A DNA stretch of 64,000 nt from Hofstenia miamia. Taxonomy: Eukaryota; Xenacoelomorpha; Acoela. A program made the position numbers and the translations under genes. The stretch spans positions 912,485-976,484 of the forward strand of contig SCFE01000076.1 in NCBI GenBank assembly GCA_004352715.1, in the 5' to 3' direction. This document shows, one piece after another, positions 33,753 to 45,682 of this stretch (positions within the stretch are counted from its first letter, which is position 1; every line of letters starts with the position of its first letter). The notes under the pieces were generated by a model. The model was not told where the DNA came from. It worked only from the letters and a program-made list of their open reading frames with translations, and searched no databases.

Positions 33753-36147
33753 TCAAATAGCCTTTGTTTTTGGTTATTGATTGCACAAATTCCATCTATA
33801 CAATTTCCAAAAAATGATATGTACAACTATTTAAAATATATACAAACATATTTACAAAATGAACATACAGAATGTACAATAAAATAAACAAAAGCTACCA
33901 CAATTAAGTAAAAAACAAATAATAAAAAAAGAAAACAGCACAACAAAAATGAATACAAATTAAAAATACAGAAAAGAATATTTAGTACTTTTGGCAGAAA
34001 TTTTTAGTTTTTGAATATCCAAATATGAATTGGTTTGCAAGCAGGTTTTCTTTAAGTAATTTTTTAAAAGTTCTTAAATCTGATTCATTGCGAAGATTTT
34101 AATCTAACTTGTTCTAAAGATTACAAACACTTGTAGTGTGTTTTATCCAGATTATTCAGTACATTGTAAGCTGATGTATCCATAATGGTAATGCATTAAT
34201 TCGCCCTTCCAAAATTACTGTGCTTCCATGTTGAATTAGTCTTTCTAAACAAGTAAAATGCTTGTAAATAATGTATTATTCAGACGCAAAAAATCCAAGT
34301 GCATGGTAATTAGAAGAAAAGTCACTAAGAATTTTGGGAAACAAACGTTATTTATTCATTTGTAAGATTTCCTTCTGTAAAGCCAATGTTATGAAATTGC
34401 ATTTGTACCAGTTGAATGTGTTTCGATTTGATGAGGGAGACGGTCAAAACTTTACTTTGATTGACATAGTGTAATAATGTACATTTTGTCATTCACCAGA
34501 TGAATAGTTCTTTAATATAGTAAATGTTGTTGTAAGCATTTCACGCACATAAAAAAACACATCAGATTTCAAACAAGGTATTTTTGCATTTTAAAAAATT
34601 AATATTACTAACTTTGTTTCATCTGATTACAAAATAGTATACAAATTTCACAATGTTTTTACACGTTTAACATTTTTGCTAACAAAAATTTAAATTAGAC
34701 TTGATGAAAATTAATTTTTAAAGGAGAATTATTTCTAATCACACATCAACCTTTTTTGGAATATAATTTTGCGATCTATGCATTTAGAAACGTAAAGTTG
34801 AGGTGTATGCAAAATCAAAACGTATGCAAAACCAATATTTGCAAATTGTGTTAAAAAATGTAACCATAACAAAAGGAAACACTTCAGATGTATTAAAACA
34901 CGTAGTAATACATCAAAATCTGGAGCTAAATCTAGTAATAAATATATATATTTTAGACTCTCAAATCGTAGAAAAATGCTTGGAAATCCGAAATATATTG
35001 GCATTTTCTCCAATGCTATGTCTTAGAAACTCTAATAATATCAGATTTATTTTTAAAAATTCTCAATCTCTATATGATTTTAAAAAATTTAATAGGTAAA
35101 TTAAGTTAAAATCCGGTTTTCCTAATTGCATATTGCGAGATATATATTGTATATTTGAATACAATGAGTAAATCGCCTTGAAAAAGTATTTNNNNNNNNN
35201 NNNNNNNNNNNNNNNNNNNNNNNNNNNNNNNNNNNNNNNNNNNNNNNNNNNNNNNNNNNNNNNNNNNNNNNNNNNNNNNNNNNNNNNNNNNNNNNNNNNN
35301 NNNNNNNNNNNNNNNNNNNNNNNNNNNNNNNNNNNNNNNNNNNNNNNNNNNNNNNNNNNNNNNNNNNNNNNNNNNNNNNNNNNNNNNNNNNNNNNNNNNN
35401 NNNNNNNNNNNNNNNNNNNNNNNNNNNNNNNNNNNNNNNNNNNNNNNNNNNNNNNNNNNNNNNNNNNNNNNNNNNNNNNNNNNNNNNNNNNNNNNNNNNN
35501 NNNNNNNNNNNNNNNNNNNNNNNNNNNNNNNNNNNNNNNNNNNNNNNNNNNNNNNNNNNNNNNNNNNNNNNNNNNNNNNNNNNGATAATTGTAATTTAAG
35601 CTATTTATTTCTATATTTAGAAAATGTTCCAAAGTTGCTTTAATACCTAATGTACAAAATGTAGTTTAAATCATTTAACGATTGCTGTTGTGTTTTTATA
35701 ATCTTATAAGCAATTACAAGTATATATTAATTTAAGTTTTATGTACTATATGTATGCTTAAATTTATTTTATATAGCTTTTATGTTCATCTTCAATTTAA
35801 AAATTTTCCTTCTTTTCATGCAAACTGTTTACGACTATGTGTTTTGTAAAATCAATTAATTTAATCATTTTGCGTCAATGTAATTTTTTATGAAAATCTG
35901 TTAGTTTTTTTGTAAATAAAAATGGTTTTCGAGTTTCATGACATCTAATTGATTCGTTTTTGAGATGGTGTTATGTATTCATTTGCGATTATCAAAATTT
36001 ACGAATTGACTGATGAAAAATGTGAATGTTAACGCTTTCTCAATAATTATGAAGTTTTTATTTTAAAATTCAGAAACTATTAAACAACTGCAAGTACTTT
36101 AACAATCATTGATTTGTAGAATGTCTTAAAATTTATATTTAAATTAA
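33501..36147. other. No gene recognised; (TA)n and a 392-N gap
   Basis: A long (TA)n tract lies at 33708-33750. AT-rich, closed sequence surrounds a gap at 35192-35583. I searched here for middle SLC5 exons on the minus strand and saw none. Confidence 0.45.
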
Positions 36148-36330
36148 ATATTCCAAAGGCAAGTAATTTTTTTCGAAAGGAAAAAACAAATGACCAAATT
36201 AAAAATTAAATATCCCAAAGGCAAGTAATTATTTTTTGAAAGGACAAAAGAAATCACCAAAAGGAAAATTTAATATCCCAAAGGCAAATAATTTTTTTCG
36301 AAAAGACAAAACAAATCATCGACGCACATG
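36148..36330. repeat. Minisatellite, three copies of a ~62-bp unit
   Basis: The core CCAAAGGCAAGTAATT recurs at 36153, 36215 and 36278, each followed by a T-run, GAAAGGA/GAAAAGA, ACAAA and ATCA/ATGACC. The units differ by substitutions and small indels. Confidence 0.8.
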
Positions 36331-38160
36331 GAAAAACGTGAGAAAAGGAATGTAAGTGACAACAGTGAAAAAACGTCGTAAAAAATTTAAGTCTACAAAC
36401 GTGGAAAAGACGTATACCGTGTATTTATTTAATTCTTAATATAAAAGACACCAATAAAATTTTAAAATGTAAGCAATTTCTTATAATATAAAATTTGTAT
36501 TTTTAAATGTTTTGTATATATGTGTATCAATAAACGCTAACAACCAATTTACGACACTAATAACAAAACATGTTATCAAAAATCTTGAAACGTTTTTATT
36601 CTTGAATTCAACGAGAAAAACGTATTGAAAAAATATTTATTTCGTTATTACCAGAGACAGTGTTTGATAAATCGTTTTACTATATTAACATTTTAGTTTT
36701 GTAGCATCTTTCATTTACATAATTTTATAAATTGGGAAAATTATGCTGTAATTGAGACTGTTTTCCAACTTGTGAAAAAATTCTAGTTTTATATGATTTG
36801 AAAGTGTTATTTAATTGTTATAATTGTAAAGGGATTTCATGTTTGGTAGATAACAATCTTTACAATTGGATACATTTTTTACAGTTGAACAATAGAATAT
36901 TGATAATACCACGTAATATTGACATTGTCTATGAAAGCATGCAACTTTATACATAGAGCGGATTAATGGAATTTCACATTGATGAAAGAACTACACATAA
37001 AGATTTCAAAGTTTTTGGTAAGCTATTTTTATAATTAAATCTCAGATATTGTTTTGATTATTAACGCTTTTTGCAACATGATCTCTAGTTAGTTTTACAG
37101 ATATTTCTTTTAAAACATAATCAATTTTATTTTNNNNNNNNNNNNNNNNNNNNNNNNNNNNNNNNNNNNNNNNNNNNNNNNNNNNNNNNNNNNNNNNNNN
37201 NNNNNNNNNNNNNNNNNNNNNNNNNNNNNNNNNNNNNNNNNNNNNNNNNNNNNNNNNNNNNNNNNNCACATTGCGTTTGTTTCCTACAGAATTCCCTCAA
37301 CAACAATGATGATAAACTAACACAATAGACAAATTCAATAGTAAGACATATATGGTTATTATAAGCAAAGTGTAGAATAAATTACATTTTAGTTTTATCT
37401 TAAACACGTATGTGGATTTTACCACGTAAGTTTATTAAATATTAGAAATTGCGAGTTTTTGCATAAACTACTTTTTGGTTTTTTCCGAAAAACTATTTTG
37501 CTTTATTACCAAAATAAGCCATTACGATTCTAACGAGTATTATTATATCTCTGATTCAAACATTTGTTATTAAATTTTACCAAATAAAACAAGTATGTAA
37601 AATAAACATATAAACTAAATTAATGTGATATTTTTCAATGTCATGTATGTTAATAAAAAAACAAGTATGTAAACTAAATTAGCCATATAAATAAGCAAGT
37701 CACATACATTAACAAAAAGCAAGTATGTAAAATAAAACAAAATATTTGTGTTTGAAAATACTGATTATGACTTTTATTGGCTACATTTTAAACAATAGAT
37801 TACAAACAATTGTGTTTGCCAACAGAACATATTTCAATGACGTCAGAGATACACCCCCGCCCACAATGCTGAACTTCATCACTCAGAGCTGTTGTGTAAT
37901 GTATGCTTTTACATTTAGCGCAAATTATACTTTGTATAATCTATATTATTGATTAATATTGTTGAAATATACATCTATACAAATGTTACACCCAAGTGTT
38001 GGCTTTTTCATCTAAGAATTATTTTCCTTAATACAGAGTGTTGTGTGTTTTAAACATTGTTACAACGAATATTTCATACTATATTAACAGAGGCAAATAC
38101 ATCATTTTCCTATAAAATAAAAACTTCGTCAAAAATTATTATGCTCAATTTAATATTGTC
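36331..38160. other. No gene recognised; 133-N gap and short dispersed repeats
   Basis: N at 37134-37266. The phrase ACAAGTATGTAAA recurs at about 37590, 37660 and 37720. Sequence near 37840-37900 is briefly GC-richer but has no motif. Confidence 0.45.
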
Positions 38161-38384
38161 TTCAATTATATCCCTTTGCCAAAAATAAAACTTCGTCCAA
38201 AAATTAATTTGTTTAATCTCTATGTCAAAAATATTTCGCACTAGATGGCGTCCAATAGAAACAGTCTATTTCCCTAGATGGCGTCCAATAGAAACAGTCT
38301 ATTTCCATTTGGCAAATAGCCACAGGTGTTACGAGAACTTCAGGGTGTCCCAATGGAGCCTAATGGTACCCGTCTCTTACTACT

Positions 38385-38480
38385 CTGGTCTTATGTTCAT
38401 TAATTCTTCTTGATAGTTGTCTACTAGAAAAACCAATATAGTCTTCACCACAGGTACATTTTATTTGATAAATTTTATTA
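38385..38480 (-). pseudogene. Penelope-like GIY-YIG endonuclease fragment in the left arm
   Basis: The minus-strand frame NKIYQIKCTCGEDYIGFSSR followed by QLSRRINEH gives the pattern YQIxCxCGxxYIGxxxRxLxxRxxEH of the Penelope GIY-YIG nuclease, with the catalytic Arg and the Glu-His present. It is about 32 residues long and has no upstream polymerase on that strand, consistent with being part of an inverted arm. Confidence 0.7.
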
Positions 38481-38943
38481 GACTTTTTGATTTCTTTAGT
38501 TGTAGATTTAAATGTCAATTCCATTCATAGTTTTTCAAAGCAATCTATGAATCTAACTTTTCTTTTATTATTGATATTTTTCTTAGTTCTTTGATGATGT
38601 TTTCAATGTTTAGAGTGCTTAAAATTCGATCTTAAAACAATTTTCATAATTAATTTGATTGTTTTTTGATCTTTTGTTCTTAATTCTAATGATTTGCTAA
38701 TATATCGATCTATGAAATTATTGGGATATTCATTCTTCTTTTATTCTATTTTAAGTTTTACTATTTTTTGGTTAATTGTTCTATATGTGCTGCAATTGTC
38801 AAATATTCAATGAATGCATCCTTTAATTAATGATATTTTGTAATTTAAAGGCTTGTTTGAGGTGTAGTTCAATAACATTCAAAAGATTAAAATTTGTTCT
38901 CAGTTTCAATTTCCTTTGTAAACTGATTATTCTTTTCAATTAA

Positions 38944-39450
38944 ATTCAATTTTGTAAGTATGTTTTCTGATGCTTTTTCATCTTTAACTAATGCAAATAT
39001 ATCATGTGGAAGTATTAACAGAAAATTATCTGAAACCCTAAACAAAATACTAAGTATATTACCTAAAGCAAATATCAACATCAATGCTAAAAAATTGGCT
39101 GATGACATCATAAAACAAAACCCAAATGGTTATACGGTTTCATATGATATTAAGAGTTTGTACACAAATGTACCATTTTGGAAAAATCAATTGATGCTGC
39201 AATTGAACTTAAAAATATAAACACAAAAATTTACAATGTGGAGTATAATACAACAAAAGAACTATTCTTTAGCAACAAAGAATACCTTAATGTAATTCAA
39301 TAACACATTTTATCGTCAAAAAGATGGTTTAGCCATGGGAAATCCGTTAAGTTCAACTCTTGCAATATATATTTAACTACAATTGAGAACAAATGTACAT
39401 CAGACATCCACTTCATTTATTATCAAAACTATGTGGATGACTATATGTTC
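38944..39450 (+). pseudogene. Penelope-like reverse transcriptase fragment
   Basis: The plus-strand frame has LSETLNKILSILPKANININ, GYTVSYDIKSLYTNVP (RT motif A, with D-I-x-S-L-Y-T-N-V-P, the Penelope version of DVxSLYTNIP). After a frameshift it has FYRQKDGLAMGNPLSSTLA (motif B, GxAMGxPLS). The catalytic YxDD of motif C is expected near 39425, where only degenerate NYVDDYMFND-like sequence is seen across frames. The N-terminal half is missing. Confidence 0.75.
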
Positions 39451-39801
39451 AATGATTGACAAATAAGTGTTGAGAACATCAGTAGTTAAGATCAGGACAA
39501 TCCCGTCCCAATGGGATACCCTAAAGTTCACGTAACACCTATTACTATTAGGTTGTCAGATAAGTTCGTGCGGGTTTTATGAACATTATTTTTATCAACA
39601 CAAAACGTTTATTCGCCTTGATGCTAAAAGCTTTTCAAGTGTACTATGTTATATGCACTTAAATTAGTTTGCTGTGTTACGAGAGAGCTTGTTCGACGTT
39701 TGAATTTTGAATTTTTATCTCACCGTTCTTGCTCGTCGAGAGAGCTTGTTGGACGTTTGAATTTTGAAGCTGCACTCAGTAGGCAAAATTTTGTTGGTTT
39801 G

Positions 39802-39931
39802 NNNNNNNNNNNNNNNNNNNNNNNNNNNNNNNNNNNNNNNNNNNNNNNNNNNNNNNNNNNNNNNNNNNNNNNNNNNNNNNNNNNNNNNNNNNNNNNNNNN
39901 NNNNNNNNNNNNNNNNNNNNNNNNNNNNNNN
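39802..39931. other. Gap of 130 N flanked by a 30-bp repeat
   Basis: The 30 bases before (39772-39801) and after (39932-39961) the gap are identical, so the N's may cover little or no real missing sequence. Confidence 0.95.
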
Positions 39932-40186
39932 GCACTCAGTAGGCAAAATTTTGTTGGTTTGAATCACAAATTTTTGTGGCTTTCGAAATGGAGTGCCAAG
40001 TTGACAAGAACGAGCATTTCCAACAATCTTCGAGGCGTTTCCTTCGACACCAACGAGGAGCTAAAAACATGGCTGGATAATTTTTTTGTCTCCAAGTCCA
40101 GTGATTTTTACCGCAGCGGTATTATGAAACTTGTAGAACGATGGGATAAAGTTGTAAAAAGTGAAGGAGAATACATCATTGATTAA
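39932..40186 (+). pseudogene. mariner transposase C-terminus
   Basis: The frame ALSRQNFVGLNHKFLWLSKW enters RTSISNNLRGVSFDTNEELK, TWLDNFFVSKSSDFYRSGIM and KLVERWDKVVKSEGEYIID and ends at TAA 40184-40186. The pattern L-x-x-WLDxFFxSKxxxFYxxGIxxLxxRWxxVVxxxGxYIxD is the standard end of mariner transposases. All three catalytic Asp residues lie in the deleted part, so it is non-autonomous. Confidence 0.85.
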
Positions 40187-40420
40187 TAAAGAACTTTTTT
40201 ATATTTCTAATGTGGTTTAATGTTCATTTCAATTATGTGCTATAAAAATCGTACGAACTTATCTGACAACCCAATATTTGCCCTATAGAAAAGTACTGAT
40301 TCTATTGAACGCCATCTAGTGAAGAAATATTTTTGAAAACATTAAATTGAGCAAATTAATTTTTGGACGAAATTTTTATTTTGGTTTTCTAGGATTTGGG
40401 CAAGGTGATAAAAGTGATGC

Positions 40421-41353
40421 AAAGAAATGTTTTGGCAGAGTTAAATTGTGCAAATTAATTTTTAGACAATTTCTTTGAACCAATCCAAATGATATTTGAT
40501 TTCTAGGAAAATATCCGCCATTCTTAAATGTTAAAGGCATTGATTGCATACACAATTGTTAATATACATTAGCTGACTAATTAGGGTTTACATTGCATTG
40601 TGATGATACATTGCTGACTAATAATTCTCCTATCTGTAAAAATTCCATACATATATATTGCTTAGCTAGCCTATATACAAATTTAATTCGCTATTTTCCA
40701 TACATCACATTCAAAGGGCTACACTTCGTTTATCAAATATATTGCTATTTCATTGTAAAAAATTCCACACGTTCTAATGATTAACATCTGCAATCATTGT
40801 AATTTATTTCATTTTTGGGAAATCTAAACATTACATGCAAAAGGCTACATTTCATTTTTCAAATACGCTGCTATTTTTACATTGTAAAAATTTATATATA
40901 TAGCCAATGCAACGAGTTACTGTAATGTCTTCCAAAATCCTAGTAGCAGAACTAATGCGATACAATAATATAATAGAAATTAGTCGCGCGTTACCATTGA
41001 AAGTATTTATTCGTTACTTCTAGGCTTTTACTTCACTAGAGAGTAAATTAACAACTTTTGTAATATATTGCTTATACTGCCCTTCATGCACAGGACTACG
41101 ATCCCAGAACAAAGCATTCTTCAGATGTCGAGTAGTAATTGACTATTTTATCTTTAAAAAGTAAATCTAACAAAATAGACATTATTATTAAAACTAGTTG
41201 TTCACCTATCTCATTGTAATAAATAAACTTTCGTACTAATAATTACAAACATAAAACTGGACACCAATTACTAATTGAAAAAAATCAAATAAATATAAAA
41301 ATATTTCCCGTTACGATTAAGTAGCACCCTTCACATAAAGCGGATAATGATAT
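40421..41353. other. Downstream flank of ERLEC1; a degenerate tandem duplication
   Basis: About 40705-40765 and 40841-40900 share GGCTACA-TTC-TTT-TCAAAT and TGCTATTT-CATTGTAAAAA-TT, a duplicated unit of about 135 bp. Otherwise this is AT-rich 3' flank. Confidence 0.5.
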
Positions 41354-41612
41354 CTAGATGAACGATGATATATCAGGAATTCCAAATTCATTGGCAGCGG
41401 CAATAACTGGGCATAATAAATGCGATTCAACAACAAGATCATATTGGCACAACGACGTTTCTGTTAAAGAAATTCCAAAACCTGAGACACGAGTGGTTGA
41501 CGAATCAGCTGGTATACACTTTAAATGCACCAATGTGAAGCGATATTCATTAATCTCATGGCAAATGTCACCTCCACCATAGTATAATATCAATGTGTCA
41601 GCCTTTTCCGAT
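41354..41612 (-). CDS. ERLEC1 (ER lectin 1), last coding exon
   Basis: Minus-strand terminal exon. The acceptor TTCAATTTAG precedes 41612 and completes an AGA codon begun in the previous exon. It reads TLILYYGGGDICHEINEYRF, VHLKCIPADSSTTRVSGF and TETSLCQYDLVVESHLLCPV, then a short tail ending in DISSFI and a TAG at 41354-41356. YGxGDICxx...VxLKC...CQYxLxVESxxxC is the end of the second MRH (mannose 6-phosphate receptor homology) domain of ERLEC1/XTP3-B. This lectin recognises trimmed N-glycans and hands misfolded glycoproteins to the HRD1-SEL1L ERAD complex in the ER lumen. Termination just after the MRH domain favours ERLEC1 over OS-9. Confidence 0.88.
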
Positions 41613-43785
41613 CTAAATTGAATAGTTGTACATTAACACTACCCACTATACATTGTAAATGATAAATATGTAAACTTACAGACTAAGCTATTTTATGTAA
41701 TTGCGCACACATACACAATAAACCTGTCAAGGTTGTGGATACATTTCCAGTACCCTTTGAGTAGCATGTCTGAAATATATTTTTGATAAATCAATTTTTT
41801 AATTGTTCAATATTTTCATTCTTTTTAGATAACGTATATCCGTTCATTAAAAACTACAGTGTGCTTTCATCTTGAATTTATTTATGAAAAAAATTCGGGA
41901 TATTAATCATATATAAGGCTGTAGGTTTTCATGGGTTTAAAGAATGCAAACATAGTACTCAATATTACAAACGGATTTTAGAACAATAAGTGATCTAGAT
42001 GTGAATGTTTAGTTTAAGAATAATTTCTTAGTTGAGAATCAATATTTTTCATTAAGTGCATCAATTATGTCAGAATGTGTGTGTGTGTGTGTGTGGGTGG
42101 GTGTGATACATAAATATTAGGAACCCTAAAAAGCAAACGAGATAGTCATGGACTATTTCTTATAAAATTTGACGTCAACAAAATTATCACAAAAAGTGAA
42201 AAAATCACTTAAACAAATGATACTAAATACGGTCAAATACCTAGTTGGGTACAAATACAAATATTATCATGTCATGCACGTACCAGCTACAATATCACAC
42301 TCTATGGCAGCAGAATGTTGCTTCATTACCAGGAAAAATTTTTTGGCGGGATAAGCAGAGCTTAAAATATATTAAAATGTGTTTCAAAGCCAGATTGTGC
42401 AAAAAATGCATCGAAATGATGTATATGCATATCTAAATTTTGCCTATTTCTGCCGATTTTCATGAACTTCCACCGAAATTTATAGTTTCTAGGAATTCAA
42501 TTTCAAAGAAAAAACACCAAAAACAGCAGAATTGGGAACCAAAAATATGATAAATAAACTTTCATGTTAATCGATTTTGCAACCAATCTGTACCCGCAGG
42601 GATGATTGAGCAACTTTTTTCAATGCTCCATTATTTTTGCAGGGCCAACCTCACATATTGGGCAAAACAGCAAATCAGCTGGTTTTATTTAAATTCAATT
42701 TATTTTGTAATACATTATTTAGCTTTATTATTCACGTTGTTTGTTATTAATATTTCAACACATACGCGGTACCTGTACTATCCTAAATATGCATATGACG
42801 AAATTTTTGCTGAAAAACGGATGTTTGTGCCTAAAATGGTGCAGACAAAGTCCCCCCCCCCAAATTTTTTTTCCTGTTCATTACATTACTAACTCCTACG
42901 TTAGCAATTCCCTATTAAACTGGAAATTGTCATGTGGTTACATTGACTATGTACCCTATATAAACTTGTTTCAATTACATTCTATATCAGTTTTTAACAG
43001 GCGATGTTAAAAAAGTAATAACTATGAGATGAGTAACTAAGATGACTCATGATATTGTTTTGGCTATTGAAGTTTCAACTAACAAAATAAGTAAACATAA
43101 ATTTAAGCGCCCATAGAACCTCCATACATGCTATCAAATGACCGAATTTTTTGTATGTGAGAGTCTGCGTTTTTTCACACATCTTAACCCATCTTGATGA
43201 TGAAAACAAATGTTTATAATGTAACAGAAAACGGGGCAATAATGGACACAGTTAAAAATACGGTAGAGACAGTTTCATGGTGTGGGTGGCTTACCAAACG
43301 GTCTGGAGAAGAGATCTTGTTGAAGTGGACAGCACATTCTACAACATGATCTTATAAAAGAACTTGCTACTATTTCAGGGGGATGCCAATTAAGTCGATT
43401 CGTTCTAACATTTTATTTGATCCAACTAATCAAATCATACACACTTTCCAACATCACCAATTTAGAATATGTCAAACTTTATTGAGTCTGCCAATAAAAA
43501 ATACTTTTTACTAATTAGAAATGTATCTTCTGACATTGTTCTTTCAATTTTAATAGAATGTTATCAATTTAAGCACATGTATGCTGATTATTAAAGAAAA
43601 AGTAGTAATAAAAGAATTTTAAAAAGCATGTATCAATGATGTACAGTATATTAAAAAATGTGAAAATTATTATTTAAAAAATGAAATTAAAGGAAACCAA
43701 TGAGTATAGAATGCTAATATAAGCAACTAACTTAGAAATGAAGATTTTTTGGATATAAATATGAATACAAATACTTTGAAATAAC
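41613..43785. other. Last intron of ERLEC1
   Basis: AT-rich, with a (GT)n tract at 42076-42100, a run of nine C near 42851-42859 and no recognised coding sequence. Short open stretches on the plus strand (42169-43010) lack motifs and are read as noise. Confidence 0.6.
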
Positions 43786-44047
43786 CTTTTATTTTTGAGA
43801 GCCCATTTCTTATGGGCTTCAACATTCCAAACACCTAAGACGATAATTTGCTTGATTTCATTGCTAAATCCTCCACCAACCACACGCACGCGTTCTTCGT
43901 GAATGTGACGAAGTTTATCACCATAACAGAATTCATAATGCCACCAACCAGTGCCACCCTTAAGACAAGTAGTTCCACTGAGAAACCAGGAAAGTGTACG
44001 ATGTTGAGCATCAGACATATCTGATGGTCTGTCAACACTTGCACGAC
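43786..44047 (-). CDS. ERLEC1, penultimate exon (MRH domain 2, first half)
   Basis: Minus-strand exon of 262 bases with acceptor TTTGTTTAG before 44047 and donor GTTATT after 43786, ending in codon phase 2. It reads RPSDMSDAQHRTLSWFLSG, TTCLKGGTGWWHYEFCYGD and KLRHIHEERVRVVGGGFSNE, then IIVLGVWNVEAHKKWALKNK. C-x-x-GGxGWWxYExCYG is the start of an MRH domain: the Cys residues form its disulfides and the Trp-Trp-x-Tyr-Glu stretch lies next to the glycan pocket. LGxWNxExHxxWAxKN follows in ERLEC1. The exon is intact and joins the last exon in frame. Upstream exons were not found to 64 kb. Confidence 0.9.
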
Positions 44048-45660
44048 CTAAACAAAAAAACAAATAAATTTAAAAAAATATTTCAAACACAACAAATTGG
44101 AAATTGTAAAGAAATCTTTAAATATGAAAATATTTACTCAAATTGTTCAATTTATTAATAAGCAAAGAAATCTCGTTGGGTCAGCAGAAGAATAATGGCT
44201 GCAATTGATGATAGATTTTTCCAAATCAGAACTGAACAATAGCATTTTTTAAATGAATAATTTTTTGTTTCTCTGATTCTCTTGATGAAGCAAACCATTT
44301 GTCTAATAAAATTTCAACAAGTCAAAGTTGAAAAAGACTTTCAGGTTTTAGTAATCTATTAGCAGAATTTTATTAACTTTGTTGAAAAACACAATAGTAT
44401 GCAACACAAATTGCATACAGATATACTGGGGTAGGGCCCATAACGAGAACAAAAGTGTACGGGCAAGGGCATCTATAATACAGGCCGAGCATACGGGCAC
44501 TGCATGAATATTTGTTGCTGTTATTCGAGGATCTAAATTCTTAAAATCATTTGTTTGATGTACATTAGGTCTATTCTATATATTTATGTATATGTATTTC
44601 GTGTAACACTAAACTCATGTAGATTTATCATAGAAATTACAAAACAGTACATAAAATATTACACACAAAATTCATTGTCTTTATGAATTTTAAGGAATTC
44701 CATTTCACTGGCATCTTCTGATATTGCATTAATAATATGTACATTAAATTGTAACATAAAAAGCTTAAGTTTCCAACTTCAGTAGAATTAATGAAATTTT
44801 ACAATGTCATAGAAAAAGTGCAGTGTAGTTTCTATTTAATATTTTCATACTGTTTGGTGTGTTGTCAATTATGGATAGGGCCCGGATTAAATGCTTAAAA
44901 ATATCCGTAAATAAGCGTTATCAAACAATGTACCGAAATTTCGAAAATATGCATAAAAACTACATTAACATTCGTAAATTCCTTGAATCATTATGAACCA
45001 AACTGGTTTTTTACTTAAAAATAAGTTATGAAGAAAACAATAACAATTAACAACAGTTTACCACTTCTATTAAAATTTGAAGCTAGATTTGATTCTGGAT
45101 TCAAAAATGCGTTACAATGTTGCTTCATGTCCTATTTTTATTTTATCAAAAAAGTCCCTCTGGATCATTATGACTCATTTATTATGTCTTGAAATCAGGG
45201 CTTTAAATCCCATACGATTATACTGGGTCCAACTTTGTCACTGACTTTTGACCCAAAACTGGATAAAATCAACAGTCTTCTGATAAAGTCAACATTTTCA
45301 TAAATAACTATTTTTTGACCAGGGTTGACACGGGTTGGCCACACAGGCTACCCTAGGAATGCACTCACAAAAAGGCTAAGACATATCTATAATACAACCT
45401 GAGATATTTAAAATGTGTCCCCAAAAAATTTTGACTTTGTCTAATGTACTGTTGACTTTGTCCACTCATAAAAAATCAAAAATTTCAGTCACCCTAGAAA
45501 TGCTCCTAGGTGGGGCCAAACCCTTAAACTATGTTCACTGTACCTAACCCTACCCCATAACATAAAAAACCATAAAGTTACAAATAAAAAATTCATATTT
45601 TAATAGTGTTGGAAAAAATCCTATTTTTGCCATTAACAAGAAATTGGGAAAAATTGAACA
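44048..45660. other. ERLEC1 intron or 5' side; no further exon recognised
   Basis: AT-rich. Around 45230-45340 and 45410-45530 are two related patches with repeated GACTTTGTC/GTTGAC words and the phrase ACCCTAG-AATGC, perhaps an old repeat. No exon motif was seen. Confidence 0.4.
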
Positions 45661-45682
45661 TGAAATGGCAAAATGAAATCAA

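Larger units (their letters stand above)
39548..40274 (+). mobile_element. Internally deleted mariner element with TIRs and TA duplication
   Basis: The ends are TTAGGTTGTCAGATAAGTTC (39548) and its inverse ...GAACTTATCTGACAACCCAA (40274), flanked by TA at 39546-39547 and 40275-40276. The length is 727 bp including 130 N, against about 1.3 kb for full mariners. The left side holds a 32-bp repeat (39678-39709 and 39737-39768), and the right side the last part of the transposase. It sits inside the right arm of the Penelope-like element: removing it with one TA restores a sequence matching the left arm. Confidence 0.9.
38165..40420 (+). mobile_element. Penelope-like element with inverted arms, interrupted by a mariner
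   Basis: The left arm (about 38165-38420) and the right arm (about 39460-39547 plus 40275-40420) are inverted copies. Both read AAATTTCGTCC/AAACTTCGTCC, AAATTAATTTG, CACTAGATGGCGT-CAATAGAA and AGGTGTTACG-GAACTT-GGGT in mirror orientation. The left arm also has a direct 33-bp duplication (around 38240-38300). Between the arms is a Penelope-type reverse transcriptase on the plus strand. The left arm encodes a GIY-YIG fragment on the minus strand. Penelope-like elements often carry an inverted partial copy of their own 3' end at the 5' side, which explains the opposite strand of the two domains. The coding parts are decayed. Confidence 0.75.

Noticed and set aside
33587-33887. Open frames on both strands around 33.6-33.9 kb
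   Set aside because: They are built on a (TA)n tract that translates to Tyr-Ile repeats and carry no motif.
34735-35099. Overlapping open frames on both strands at 34.7-35.1 kb
   Set aside because: No family motif, no splice sites that extend them and no similarity to the missing SLC5 exons; treated as chance frames in AT-rich DNA.
42169-43010. Four short plus-strand open frames in the ERLEC1 intron
   Set aside because: No motif or repeat similarity, they overlap one another, and they include a C homopolymer; considered noise.
43240-43400. Possible Tc1/mariner piece near 43.2-43.4 kb (YGRDSFMVWVAYQT-like frame)
   Set aside because: It hints at a transposase fragment, but too few residues align and no flanking motifs were found to support a feature.
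41354-44047. OS-9 instead of ERLEC1
   Set aside because: Both have MRH domains, but the protein ends about 20 residues after the MRH domain, and the exon-end motif LGxWNxExHxxW fits ERLEC1; OS-9 has a long C-terminal extension.
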